64,000 nucleotides of DNA from Seriola aureovittata (Eukaryota; Chordata; Actinopteri; Carangiformes; Carangidae), in contig NC_079373.1 of NCBI RefSeq assembly GCF_021018895.1, positions 14,666,501 through 14,730,500 on the forward strand, written 5' to 3'. The notes under the pieces are model-generated. The model was not told the DNA's origin. It made no database searches and saw only the letters and a program-made list of their open reading frames with translations. Positions 27,005 to 39,700 of this stretch are shown in pieces (within the stretch, counting starts at the first letter, position 1; every line of letters starts with the position of its first letter). The position numbers and the translations under genes are program-made.

Positions 27005-28595
27005 ACCTTCCTGTCGTAACTCCTCAAAACTCCTTTGCGCAAGGAAAAAAAACTTTTTGTCCCTGTCAGATCCCCACTGTTTCACTACTAGCCATTGTTG
27101 CTGGGTCTATTCATTGTATTTTGCCCCCTTTTTCTCTGTCTTCTCCAAATTACTACAGGATCCTTTAATTTTTCTTTCTTTCTTCTTGTATTTCTTTCCA
27201 GGCATTTTATTAAGTGCCAGTGGCAGTATTATGTTACATCCATCAGTGTTGAATCACACTGAGATCCTCTCCTTTCCTACATTAGCCAGTGCCACAGCCA
27301 ATAAATCCTTTATAAAGCCCCTTTTTCGTATTCAAAATGAAATACCATAAGGGAGTCCAATAAAAGAAACCCATAATGCAGAAATAACAATTTGAGAAAA
27401 TAATAGGCCTACTGTATAACATGTATGCAGAGATAAATACATATTACATTGAATAATTTTTTATTGCTATAGTAAAGAAGGTCTTGATGCTTCTTTACCT
27501 TCCACTATTTAAATATCCAACTTTACTTAATACTCTCTTTGGCACTTAAACCGTGAGCCAACTGTATTCATAGTAATAAGGGATTACAGTGTACTAATAG
27601 AGAAATCCCTATTATGTAAGACTCACACCTCCTCCCTACTCTTTCTCACACACATAAAACACAAAATAATGCAGCAAAAAGTCTTGTTTCACCGGAGCAG
27701 AGAGGCTAATGGAAAATACACTGATAAAGTATGGGTCTGCATGTGACATTTAAAAAGTGGTCTGCTGTGCCTGCAGCGCTCAGTCACAAGATGTAGGCAG
27801 GTCTGCGTCCCACATTATCACAAGCTACTGTACAAGCTGCTGTCTGTGGAGTGTGTGTGTGTGTGTGTGTCTGTGTGTGTGTGTGTTTGTTGTTGTAGAG
27901 TACCATACTTAGTCTGTGGCTTGTTTGCTGCTTGGCCCCTCGGTATGCGCATGACATGTATCCTTGTCCCAAATCCCACTAAATCAGCCTCACCTCTGTC
28001 TCACCTCCTGCTGCTGAGAGGAATTACCTCACTCTGCTACTGGACCCTTTTCTCACATTAATGACTGCCAGACGGCAAGATGCAAACCTTTAATGTTTAA
28101 CCTTTGATTAATCGATCAATTATTTAGTGTAAACGTAGAATGAAATGCCCATCAGAGGTTCCCAGAGCCCAAGGTGACATTTCAAATATCTTGTTTAGTT
28201 TGACCATAACCAAAAACTACTATTTTAGCACCAAAAATTACATCATCACAGAAATATCGTGAAATAAAGGCTTTGTGTTTTGGTGTTGGTTATGGTTTTC
28301 CTTCTTTTATAATAGAAAGGACACCCTGAATCACATTTTGCCAAAGGAAGCCACATAATAACTTATATTAAACTTTAATTCTAAAAAAATATTACAGTTT
28401 TATTCCAAAAGTCAGATGTCTCAGTTTCCAGCTTCAGCTGAAACAGTATACATAGGCTTCAGATTGTAAATGCTCAGTGAGGCAGTGCTACCTGTGTCTG
28501 TGAGAGAGGCTCTGCAGAGTCAAAGCCCGGGACTGGATTTCCAGAGGCAGGAGGCCGAGCAGCAGGCACAACCACGCCGGCAGGCGCGCACACAT
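21870..28595 (-). CDS. adm2: Adrenomedullin 2 / intermedin precursor
   Basis: This is a secreted vasodilator peptide of the calcitonin/CGRP family that acts through CALCRL-RAMP receptors; in fish it is linked to osmoregulation. There are two coding exons, 28595-28492 (104 nt) and 22278-21870 (409 nt), joined in phase 2 to give 170 aa. Exon 1 encodes a signal peptide (MCARLPAWLCLLLGLLPLEI). Exon 2 holds the prohormone. A furin-type RVRR at 111-114 precedes a 56-residue tail containing the six-residue disulfide ring C132-VLGT-C137 and the block QVQNLSHRLYQLIG. The tail ends SPHSYG, where the final Gly is the amide donor. The ring and the following helix are nearly identical to human intermedin, which makes the identity secure. 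The intron is 6.2 kb and packed with CA/CT microsatellites, long for this small gene. Neighbours miox and lmf2 are as in human 22q13. Confidence 0.96.
24393..24478 (+). repeat. Polypyrimidine (CT)n tract in the adm2 intron
   Basis: A run of TCTCTC with CCCTC and CTCGC interruptions, nearly all pyrimidine over about 85 bases, sits in the adm2 intron. Such mirror-like tracts can form H-DNA; no function is shown. Confidence 0.85.
24999..25126 (+). repeat. Compound (CA)n microsatellite in the adm2 intron
   Basis: (CA)n is broken by GCATGCATGCACG, CACCACAC and ATACAC variants over about 128 bases. Further CA/GT tracts lie in the same intron at 22338-22361, 24757-24799, 25492-25537, 26771-26802, 26920-27005 and 27850-27890. 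The remaining intron sequence holds no exon I can recognise. Confidence 0.9.
28102..28225 (-). repeat. Dispersed fish repeat fragment in the adm2 intron
   Basis: The sequence runs GATTAATCGATCAATTATTT, then AATGCCCATCAGAGGTTCCC and AGAGCCCAAGGTGACATTTC, the hallmark middle of a common percomorph repeat. It is of the same family as 7690-7925 but in opposite orientation. Confidence 0.6.
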
Positions 28596-28888
28596 TGCGG
28601 CTCAGTGGAAACGGAGTGTCCGGGTGGATCTCAGAAGACCAAAATATGATTTTGAAAGTTGAATAAAAGCGATACGAAAAATGCGTAAAAATCCAGTAGC
28701 AACTGTTTCAGAGTTGTCAATTTCCACGTTCTTTCTAACAAGTAAATTGTCCGGTATAGATGAGTGACACTGACAGCATCCTCCTCACACTGGCCTTCTC
28801 GCTTTTAACAACGAAATCCACGATAAATAAGACGTGAAAACTCAGAAACTCATTGGGGCTCACATCGGGAGGAACTGGAGCTTTCTCA

Positions 28889-28896
28889 TTTATATA
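28889..28896 (-). promoter_or_regulatory. Candidate TATA box of adm2
   Basis: TATATAAA lies on the minus strand about 295 bases upstream of the adm2 ATG at 28595. A start near 28860 would give a 5' UTR of about 265 nt. Within that UTR a 14-codon upstream ORF (28779-28735, MLSVSLIYTGQFTC) would be translated first. The placement is inferred from consensus only. Confidence 0.4.
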
Positions 28897-28899
28897 GCA

Positions 28900-30745
28900 C
28901 GATTGAGGGAGGAGGAAGAGGAGGAGGAGGAGGAGGGAGGGAGGCTTATTGTCTGTCCTACTCAACGACCTAATGAACCGCACAACCTAATTAACTCTGA
29001 TAATCTCCAGTGTTCTCATAGAGGTGAATAGGCTACGTGTGTCAAATGTATTGTTTTGGGAGTCTTTTTTATACCTATACATAGGCCTATGTGTGGTCAG
29101 AGGTGCCCTTATAGATTTTATTATTGCATTTAGTTTCTTTTTACACAGTGATCTTGACCCACTTAAACGAAATGTTGAATCATTATAACAGGAAGGTCAT
29201 ATTAAAAGACAAAAATGTGTTGGAATAAAATCATTTTACATGTAAATATAGTTAGTTAATTAAGTACATAGTTAAACAGTATTTTTTACACCAGCTCTAT
29301 AATAATATTTTACATGATTATGATTAAAGATTGGTAGGTACACTTTATGTAGTGTATTCTGGGTTCTTGCAACTCTATATATAGTTTGTTGAATTGACAA
29401 AATGAGAAGTCAGACGTTTAGATGGGTTTGCCATTACAACAGAAGCAATAGTGCAATTGCAGTATAGAGGTTCAAAATGAAAGCCTGAGAGTGTTATTAA
29501 GACCTTGAAGTGTGAGAGTGATTGTGTATGATTGATTAGAAAGTGATAAATACAATTATCCATCAATAATTAGCTCAGAAAACTTTATTGATAACAGATG
29601 AAAGAAGGGCCTTCCCATAAATCTCCTGGTTCTGGCATTAAAGACTATTTCCCAACAGAACTCACATGTTGAGTTGTACTTTCATTAAAAGCCTTGTCAG
29701 ACCAGACGTATGCTCACATGCCCTTTTAAAAAATTCTGACTCTGGCGCAGAACACATACTGTGACATTTGTAGAATTAACTGCAAAAACTGACATTTATC
29801 TTTACAACTGAGTGTGAGAGTCAATCAAAACCAAAAACATAAGGGATCACTAGTGGGCACTCTGGACACTCGTGGATTCATACACAACTGAGTTTTCTTG
29901 TACAGTGCAGTATTTTATGGCATTTAACCATCTTGCTCTGATTAATCAGGTAGATTAAGAGAGACCCCGACAGCACTAATAGATGTGGTATAGGGTGTGT
30001 TACAGCTGCTTGCATTTTTTGAGAATGGGATTATATGTCATCAACTGGTGCTCAACCTGAGGGTCCAGTTCCCCCATGAAGTTACCATCTGAGGAGTTAT
30101 GACATGATTAATGAGTAAAGGAAAAAGAAATTTCACTTTTTGGGGATTTTTCTCTTCCATTTGCTTTTTGTGTTGAAATACTTTCACCCCTTCGGCCTCT
30201 AAATAGTCAAAATGAACACTCTGAGAAGATAAAAATAAATATTTGCTGATTTACAGCTCATAGAAACCTATATCAAAGGGTTGTGAGTTGACTAGCTTTG
30301 TTGTTTATCCAAAACAAATGGAGGGGTGGCATCAACGGTTTATTAACATATAGGATCTGAATTTACATTCAGGAATGCGCATATGCAAATGTAATGTATG
30401 TACGTGTCTTGAATCTCCATATATTATATATGTGTACATATGAAGTAAAATCATATATGTATTTAAAGGATAGCCTGTATATGTAAAAATTACATATGAA
30501 ACCTTTTAGAAATTGCAAGAATATCATATATTGATATATATGTCTACCGAACAGAAACACGTATTTTAGTATGTCTGTTTGTAATATAGACCTAAGTTTA
30601 TGAATATATATCAATCTCAAAGCCTCTCAGTCTGTATCTATATTATATATGTAAATATAAAAGATAGACATGTATGTCTAAATTCAATAAGAAATTATTT
30701 AGAAAACCCTATACAAACAAAGAGAATTAGAATAGAAAACACATA
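28900..30745. other. Upstream flank of adm2, then AT-rich flank of the satellite array
   Basis: No gene was recognised. Bases 28905-28945 are a GGA-rich (GAG)n-like stretch. From about 30380 to 30680 the sequence is very AT-rich, with repeated TATATGTA/CATATATG words, immediately before the tandem array begins. Confidence 0.6.
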
Positions 30746-33700
30746 AAAATGTCATAGTATAGTAAGGCATAAAATGTCATAAAAACATCAGTTTATTGTA
30801 AGGCTTGAAAACATTAAAAATGTCACAGTAGAGTAAAGCTTAAAAACGTCAAAAAATGTCATAGTACGGTAAGGCATAAAACTTAAAAGAATGTCTTGGT
30901 ATAAGGAGGGATAACAATATTACAAAAAATAATAATATAATGAGGCAAAAAATGTCAAAAAATGTCATAGTATAGTGAGGCATAAAATGTCATAAAAACG
31001 TCATAGTATAGTAAGACTTAAAAACAAAAAAAAACGTCATACTAAGTAAGGCTTAAAAACATCCAAAAATGTCATAGTACGGTAAGGCATAAAATGTAGT
31101 AAAAACATCAATGTAATGTAAGGCATAAAAATGTGAAAAAAATATAATAAGGCATAAAATGTCATAAAAACGTCATAGTGTAGTAAGACTTCAAAACAAA
31201 AAAAATGTCATAGTATAGTGAGGCATAAAAAGGTCAAAGAAATGTCATAGTATAGTGAGGCATAAAAAGGTAAAAAAAATGTCATAGTATAGTGAGGCAT
31301 AAAATGTCATAAAAACGTCATAGTATAGTGAGGCATAAAATGTCATAAAAACGTCATAGTATAGTAAGGCATAAAAATGTGAAAAATGTCATAAAATAGT
31401 AAGGCTTAAAAACGTCAAAAAATGTCATAGTATGGTAAGGCATAAAACTTAAAAGAACGTCTTGGTATAAGGAGGGATAACAATGTTAAAAAACATTATA
31501 ATATAATAAGGCATTATAATGTGGAAAAAACGTCATAGTATAGTAAGGCTTAAAAACGTCAAAAAATGTTATAGTTTAGTGAGGCATAAAATGTAGTAAA
31601 AACATCAATGTAATGTAAGGCATAAAAATGTGAAAAAAATATAAAGAGTCAAAAAATGTCAAAGAAACTTCATAGTATAGTGAGGCATAAAATGTCATAA
31701 AAACGTCATAGTATAATAAGACTTAAAAGCATCCAAAAGTGTCATAGTTTAGTGAGGCATAAAATGTCAAAGAAACATGAAAAATCGTCATAGTATAGTA
31801 AGACATAAAAAGGTCAAAAAATGTCATAGTTTAGTAAGGCATAAAAATGTGAAAACAAATGTCATAGTATAGTAAGGCATAAAAATGTCAAAAAATGTTA
31901 TAGTTTAGTGAGGCATAAAATGTAGTAAAAACATCAATGTAATGTAAGGCATAAAAATGTGAAAAAAATATAAAGAGTCAAAAAATGTCAAAGAAACTTC
32001 ATAATATAGTGAGGCATAAAATGTCATAAAAACGTCATAGTATAATAAGACTTAAAAGCATCCAAAAGTGTCATAGTTTAGTGAGGCATAAAATGTCAAA
32101 AAATGTCATAGTATAGTAAGGCTTAAAAACATCCAAAAATGTCATAGTTTAGTGAGGCATAAAATCTAGTAAAAAAGTCAATGTATTGTAAGGCATAAAA
32201 ATGTGAAAAAAACGCCATAGTATAGTAAGGCATAAAAATGTCAAAAAATGTTATAGTTTAGTGAGGCATAAAATGTAGTAAAAACATCAATGTAATGTAA
32301 GGCATAAAAATGTGAAAAAAATATAAAGAGTCAAAAAATGTCAAAGAAACTTCATAGTATAGTGAGGCATAAAATGTCATAAAAACGTCATAGTATAATA
32401 AGACTTAAAAGCATCCAAAAGTGTCATAGTTTAGTGAGGCATAAAATGTCAAAAAATGTCATAGTATAGTAAGGCTTAAAAACATCCAAAAATGTCATAG
32501 TTTAGTGAGGCATAAAATCTAGTAAAAAAGTCAATGTATTGTAAGGCATAAAAATGTGAAAAAAACGCCATAGTATAGTAAGGCTTAAAAACATCAAAAC
32601 ATGTCATAGTATAGTAAGACATAAAAAGGTCAAAAAATGTCATAGTATAGTAAGGCATAAAAATGTGAAAAAAAATGTCATAGTATAGCAAGGCATAAAA
32701 TGTAATTAAAACGTCATAGTATAGTAAGACTTAAAAAAGTCAAAAAATCTCATAGTATAGTGAGGCATAAAATGTAGTAAAAACATCAATGTATTGTAAG
32801 GCATAAAAATGTGAAAAAAATATAATAAGGCATAAAATGTCATAAAAACGTCATAGTGTAGTAAGACTTCAAAACAAAAAAAATGTCATAGTATAGTGAG
32901 GCATAAAAAGGTCAAAGAAATGTCATAGTATAGTGAGGCATAAAAAGGTAAAAAAAATGTCATAGTATAGTGAGGCATAAAATGTCATAAAAACGTCATA
33001 GTATAGTAAGGCATAAAAATGTGAAAAAAAACGCCATAGTATAGTAAGGCATAAAAATGTGAAAAATGTCATAAAATAGTAAGGCTTAAAAACGTCAAAA
33101 AATGTCATAGTATGGTAAGGCATAAAACTTAAAAGAACGTCTTGGTATAAGGAGGGATAACAATGTTAAAAAACATTATAATATAATAAGGCATTATAAT
33201 GTGGAAAAAACGTCATAGTATAGTAAGGCTTAAAAACGTCAAAAAATGTTATAGTTTAGTAAGGCATAAAATGTAGTAAAAACATCAATGTAATGTAAGG
33301 CATAAAAATGTGAAAAAAATATAAAGAGTCAAAAAATGTCAAAGAAACTTCATAGTATAGTGAGGCATAAAATGTCATAAAAACGTCATAGTATAATAAG
33401 ACTTAAAAGCATCCAAAAGTGTCATAGTTTAGTGAGGCATAAAATGTCAAAAAATGTCATAGTATAGTAAGGCTTAAAAACATCCAAAAATGTCATAGTT
33501 TAGTGAGGCATAAAATCTAGTAAAAAAGTCAATGTATTGTAAGGCATAAAAATGTGAAAAAAACGCCATAGTATAGTAAGGCTTAAAAACATCAAAACAT
33601 GTCATAGTATAGTAAGACATAAAAAGGTCAAAAAATGTCATAGTATAGTAAGGCATAAAAATGTGAAAAAAAATGTCATAGTATAGCAAGGCATAAAATG

Positions 33701-36700
33701 TAATTAAAACGTCATAGTATAGTAAGACTTAAAAAAGTCAAAAAATGTCATAGTATAGTGAGGCATAAAATGTAGTAAAAACATCAATTATTGTAAGGCA
33801 TGAAAATGTGAAAAAAATATAATGAGGCAAAAAATGTCAGAGAAACGTCATAGTATAGTGAGACATAAAATGTCATAAAAACGTCATAGTGTAGTAAGAC
33901 TTAAAAACAAAAAAAAATGTCATAGTATAGTGAGGCATAAAAAGGTCAAAAAATGTAATATTATAGTGAGGCATAAAATGTCATAAAAACGTCATTGTAT
34001 AGTAAGGCATAAAAATGTGAAAAAAAAGGTCATAGTATAGTAAGGCATAAAAATGTGAAAAAAATATAATAAGGCATAAAATGTCAAAGAATGTCATAGT
34101 ATAGTAAGGCATAAAATGTAGTAAAAACATCAATGTATTATAAGGCATAAAAATGTGAAAAAATGTCATGGTATAGTAAGGCATAAAAATGTGAAAAAAA
34201 CGTCATAGTATAGTAAGGCATAAAAATGTGAAAAATGTCATAGAATAGTAAGGCTTAAAAACGTAAAAAAAATGTCATATTATGGTAAGGTATAAAACTT
34301 AAAAGAACGTCTTGGTATAAGGTGGGATAACAATGTTAAAAAACATTATAATATGATAAGGCATAAAAATGTGAAAAAAATGTCATAGTATAGTAAAGCA
34401 TAAAATGATCAATGTATTGTAAGGCATAAAAATGTGAAAAAAATATAATAAGGCATAAAATGTCATAAAAACGTCACAGTATAGTAAGACTTAAAAACAA
34501 AAAAAAATGTCATAGTATAGTGAGGCATAAAAAGGTCAAAAAATGTCATAGTATAGTGAGGCACAAAATGTCATTCAAACATCATAGTATCGTAAGGCAT
34601 AAAAATGTGAAAAAAAACATCATAGTATAGTAAGGCATAAAAAGGTCAAAAAATGTCATAGTATGGTAAGGCATAAAATGTCATAAAAACGTCATAGTAT
34701 AGTAAGACTTAAAAACATCCAAAAATGTCATAGTTTAATGTGGCATAAAATGTAGTAAAAACATCAATGTATTGTAAAGCATAAAAATGTGAAAAAAACG
34801 CCATAGTATAGTCAGGCATAAAATGTCATAAAAACATCATTGTATAGTAAGACTTAAAAAGGTCAAAAAATGTCATAGTATAGTCAGGCATAAAATGTCA
34901 TTCAAACGTCATAGTATAGTAAGGCATAAAAATGTGAAAAATGTCATAGAATAGTAAGGCATAAAAAGGTCACAAAATGTCATAGTATAGTAAGGCATAA
35001 AAATGTCAAAAAATGTCATAGTATAGTAAGACTTAAAAACAAAAAAAAAGTCATACTAAGTAAGGCTTACAAACATCCAAAAATGTCATAGTTTAGTGAG
35101 GCATAAAAATGTGAAAAAAAATGTCATAGTAAAGTAAGGCATAAAAATGTCAAAAAATGTCATAGTATAGTAAGGCTTAAAAACATCCAAAAATGTCATA
35201 GTTTAGTGAGGCATAAAATCTAGTAAAAAAGTCATAGTATAGTAAGACTTAAAAAGGTCAAAAAATGTCATAGTATAGTAAGGCATAAAAATGTGAAAAA
35301 AACGCCATAGTATAATAAGGCATAAAAATGTGAAAAAAAACGTCATAGTATAGTAAGGCTTAAAAACATCCAAAAATGTCATAGTTTAGTGAGGCATAAA
35401 ATGTAGTAAAAACATCAATGTATTGTAAGGCATAAAAAGGTCAAAAAATGTCATAGTATAGCAAGGCATAAAAATGTGAAAAAAACGCCATACTATAGTG
35501 AGTCATAAAAAGGTCAAAAAATGTCATAGTATGGTAAGTCATAAAAATGTGAAAAAAATGTCATAGTCTGGTAAGGCATAAAATGTCATAAAAACGTCAT
35601 AGTATAGTAAGACTTAAAAAGGTCAAAAAATGTCATAGTATGGTAAGGCATAAAATGTCATAAAAACATCATAGTATAGTAAGACATAAAATGTCATAAA
35701 AACGTCATAGTTTAGTGAGGCATAAAATGTAGTAAAAACATCAATGTATTGTAAGGCATAAAAAGGTCAAAAAATGTCATAGTATAGTAAGGCATAAAAA
35801 TGTGAAAAAAAACGTCATAGTATAGTAAGGCTTAAAAACATCCAAAAATGTCATAGTTTAGTGAGGCATAAAATGTAGTAAAAACATCAATGTATAGTAA
35901 GACTTAAAAAGGTCAAAAAATGGCATAGTATGGTAAGGCATAAAAATGTGAAAAAAACGCCATAGTATAGTAAGGCATAAAAAGGTCAAAAAACGCCATA
36001 ATATAGTAAGGCATAAAAATGTGAAAAAAAACATCATAGTACAGTAAGGCTTTAAAACATCCAAAAATGTCATAGTTTAGTGAGGCATAAAATGTAGGAA
36101 AAACATCAATGTATTGTAAGGCATAAAAATGTGAAAAAAATATAATAAGGCATAAAATGTCAAAGAATGTCATAGTATAGTGAGGCATAAAAATGTGAAA
36201 AAAAACGTCATAGTATAGTAAGGCATAGAAATGTGAAAAATGTCATAGAATAGTAAGGTATAAATCTTAAAAGAACGTCTTGGTATAAGGGGGGATAACA
36301 ATGTTAAAAAACATTATAATATAATAAGGCATAAAAATGTGAAAAAAAATGTCATAGTATAGTAAGGCATAAAATGGTCAAAAAATGTCATAGTATAGTA
36401 AGGCTTAAAAACATCCAAAAATGTCATAGTTTAGTGAGGCGTAAAAACATCAATGTATTGTAAGGCATAAAAATGTGAAAAAAATATAAAGAGTCAAAAA
36501 ATGTCAAAGAAACGTCATAGTATAGTGAGGCATAAAATGTCATAAAAACGTCACAGTATAGTAAGACTTAAAAACAAAAAAAAATGTCATCGTATAGTGA
36601 GGCATAAAAAGGTCAAAAAATGTCATAGTATAGTGAGGCATAAAATGTCATTCAAACGTCATAGTATAGTAAGGCATAAAAACTTAAAAAAAATGTCATA

Positions 36701-39700
36701 GTATAGTAAAGCATAAAAATGTGAAAAAAACGCCATAGTATAGTAAGGCATAAAAAGGTAAAAAAAAAAAGTCATAGTATAGTAAGGCATAAAAATGTGA
36801 AAAAAAACGCCATAGTATAGTAAGGCTTAAAAAGGTAAAAAAATGTCAGAGTATGGTAAGGCATAAAAATGTGAAAAAAACGCCATAGTATAGTAAGGCT
36901 TAAAAACGTCAAAAAATGTCATAGTTTAGTGAGGCATGAAATGTAGTAAAAACATCAATGTATTGTAAGGCATAAAAAGGTCAAAAAATGTCATAGTATA
37001 GTAAGGCTTAAAAAGTGAACAAAACGCCATAGTATAGTAAGGCTTAAAAACATCCAAAAATGTCATAGTATAGTCAGGCATAAAATGTCATAAAAACATC
37101 CTAGTATAGTAAGGCATAAAAAGGTCAAAAAAAGTCATAGTATAGTAAGGCATAAAAATGTGAAAAAAAACGCCATAGTATAGTAAGGCCTAAAATTGTC
37201 AAAAAATGTCATAGTATAGTAAGGCATAAAAATGTAAAAAAAAAAACGTCATAGTATAGTAAGGCATAAAATGTCATAAAAACATCATAGTATAGTAAGA
37301 CATAAAATGTCATAAAAACGTCATAGTTTAGTGAGGCATAAAATGTAGTAAAAACATCAATGTATTGTAAGGCATAAAAAGGTAAAAAAATGTCATAATA
37401 TAGTAAGGCATAAAAATGTGAAAAAAAACGTCATAGTATAGTAAGGCTTAAAAACATCCAAAAATGTCATAGTTTAGTGAGGCATAAAATGTAGTAAAAA
37501 CATCAATGTATAGTAAGACTTAAAAAGGTCAAAAAATGGCATAGTATGGTAAGGCATAAAAATGTGAAAAAAACGCCATAGTATAGTAAGGCATAAAAAG
37601 GTCAAAAAACGCCATAATATAGTAAGGCATAAAAATGTGAAAAAAAACATCATAGTACAGTAAGGCTTTAAAACATCCAAAAATGTCATAGTTTAGTGAG
37701 GCATAAAATGTAGGAAAAACATCAATGTATTGTAAGGCATAAAAATGTGAAAAAAATATAAAGAGTCAAAAAATGTCAAAGAAACGTCATAGTATAGTGA
37801 GGCATAAAATGTCATAAAAACGTCACAGTATAGTAAGACTTAAAAACAAAAAAAAATGTCATCGTATAGTGAGGCATAAAAAGGTCAAAAAATGTCATAG
37901 TATAGTGAGGCATAAAATGTCATTCAAACGTCATAGTATAGTAAGGCATAAAAACTTTAAAAAAATGTCATAGTATAGTAAAGCATAAAAATGTGAAAAA
38001 ACGCCATAGTATAGTAAGGCATAAAAAGGTAAAAAAAAAAAGTCATAGTATAGTAAGGCATAAAAATGTGAAAAAAACGCCATAGTATAGTAAGGCTTAA
38101 AAAGGTAAAAAAATGTCATAGTATAGTAAGGCACAAAATGTGAAAAAAAAATCACAGTATAGTAAGGCTTAAAAACATCCAAAAGTGTCATAGTTTAATG
38201 AGGCATAAATTATAGTAAAAACATCAATGTATTGTAAGGCATAAAAATGTGAAAAAAACGCCATAGTATAGTAAGGCATAAAATGTCATAAAAACGTCAT
38301 AGTATAGTAAGGTATAAAAAGGTCAAGAAAATGTCAGAGTATGGTAAGGCATAAAAATGTGAAAAAAACGCCATAGTATAGTAAGGCTTAAAAACGTCAA
38401 AAAATGTCATAGTTTAGTGAGGCATGAAATGTAGTAAAAACATCAATGTATTGTAAGGCATAAAAAGGTCAAAAAATGTCATAGTATAGTAAGGCTTAAA
38501 AAGTGAACAAAACGCCATAGTATAGTAAGGCTTAAAAACATCCAAAAATGTCATAGTATAGTCAGGCATAAAATGTCATAAAAACATCCTAGTATAGTAA
38601 GGCATAAAAAGGTCAAAAAAAGTCATAGTATAGTAAGGCATAAAAATGTGAAAAAAAACGCCATAGTATAGTAAGGCCTAAAATTGTCAAAAAATGTCAT
38701 AGTATAGTAAGGCATAAAAATGTAAAAAAAAAAACGTCATAGTATAGTAAGGCATAAAATGTCATAAAAACATCATAGTATAGTAAGACATAAAATGTCA
38801 TAAAAACGTCATAGTTTAGTGAGGCATAAAATGTAGTAAAAACATCAATGTATTGTAAGGCATAAAAAGGTCAAAAAATGTCATAGTATAGTAAGGCATA
38901 AAAATGTGAAAAAAAACGTCATAGTATAGTAAGGCTTAAAAACATCCAAAAATGTCATAGTTTAGTGAGGCATAAAATGTAGTAAAAACATCAATGTATA
39001 GTAAGACTTAAAAAGGTCAAAAAATGGCATAGTATGGTAAGGCATAAAAATGTGAAAAAAACGCCATAGTATAGTAAGGCATAAAAAGGTCAAAAAACGC
39101 CATAATATAGTAAGGCATAAAAATGTGAAAAAAAACATCATAGTACAGTAAGGCTTTAAAACATCCAAAAATGTCATAGTTTAGTGAGGCATAAAATGTA
39201 GGAAAAACATCAATGTATTGTAAGGCATAAAAATGTGAAAAAAATATAATAAGGCATAAAATGTCAAAGAATGTCATAGTATAGTGAGGCATAAAATGTG
39301 AAAAAAACGTCATAGTATAGTAAGGCATAGAAATGTGAAAAATGTCATAGAATAGTAAGGTATAAATCTTAAAAAAACGTCTTGGTATAAGGGGGGATAA
39401 CAATGTTAAAAAACATTATAATATAATAAGGCATAAAAATGTGAAAAAAAATGTCATAGTATAGTAAGGCATAAAATGGTCAAAAAATGTCATAGTATAG
39501 TAAGGCTTAAAAACATCCAAAAATGTCATAGTTTAGTGAGGCGTAAAAACATCAATGTATTGTAAGGCATAAAAATGTGAAAAAAATATAAAGAGTCAAA
39601 AAATGTCAAAGAAACGTCATAGTATAGTGAGGCATAAAATGTCATAAAAACGTCACAGTATAGTAAGACTTAAAAACAAAAAAAAATGTCATCGTATAGT

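Noticed and set aside
39017..39403. Minus-strand ORF of 128 codons (and shorter siblings) in the array, rich in Tyr and Phe
   Set aside because: It follows the tandem units exactly, changes frame with unit length, has no homology I know and no splice or promoter context; it is a by-product of stop-poor repeats.
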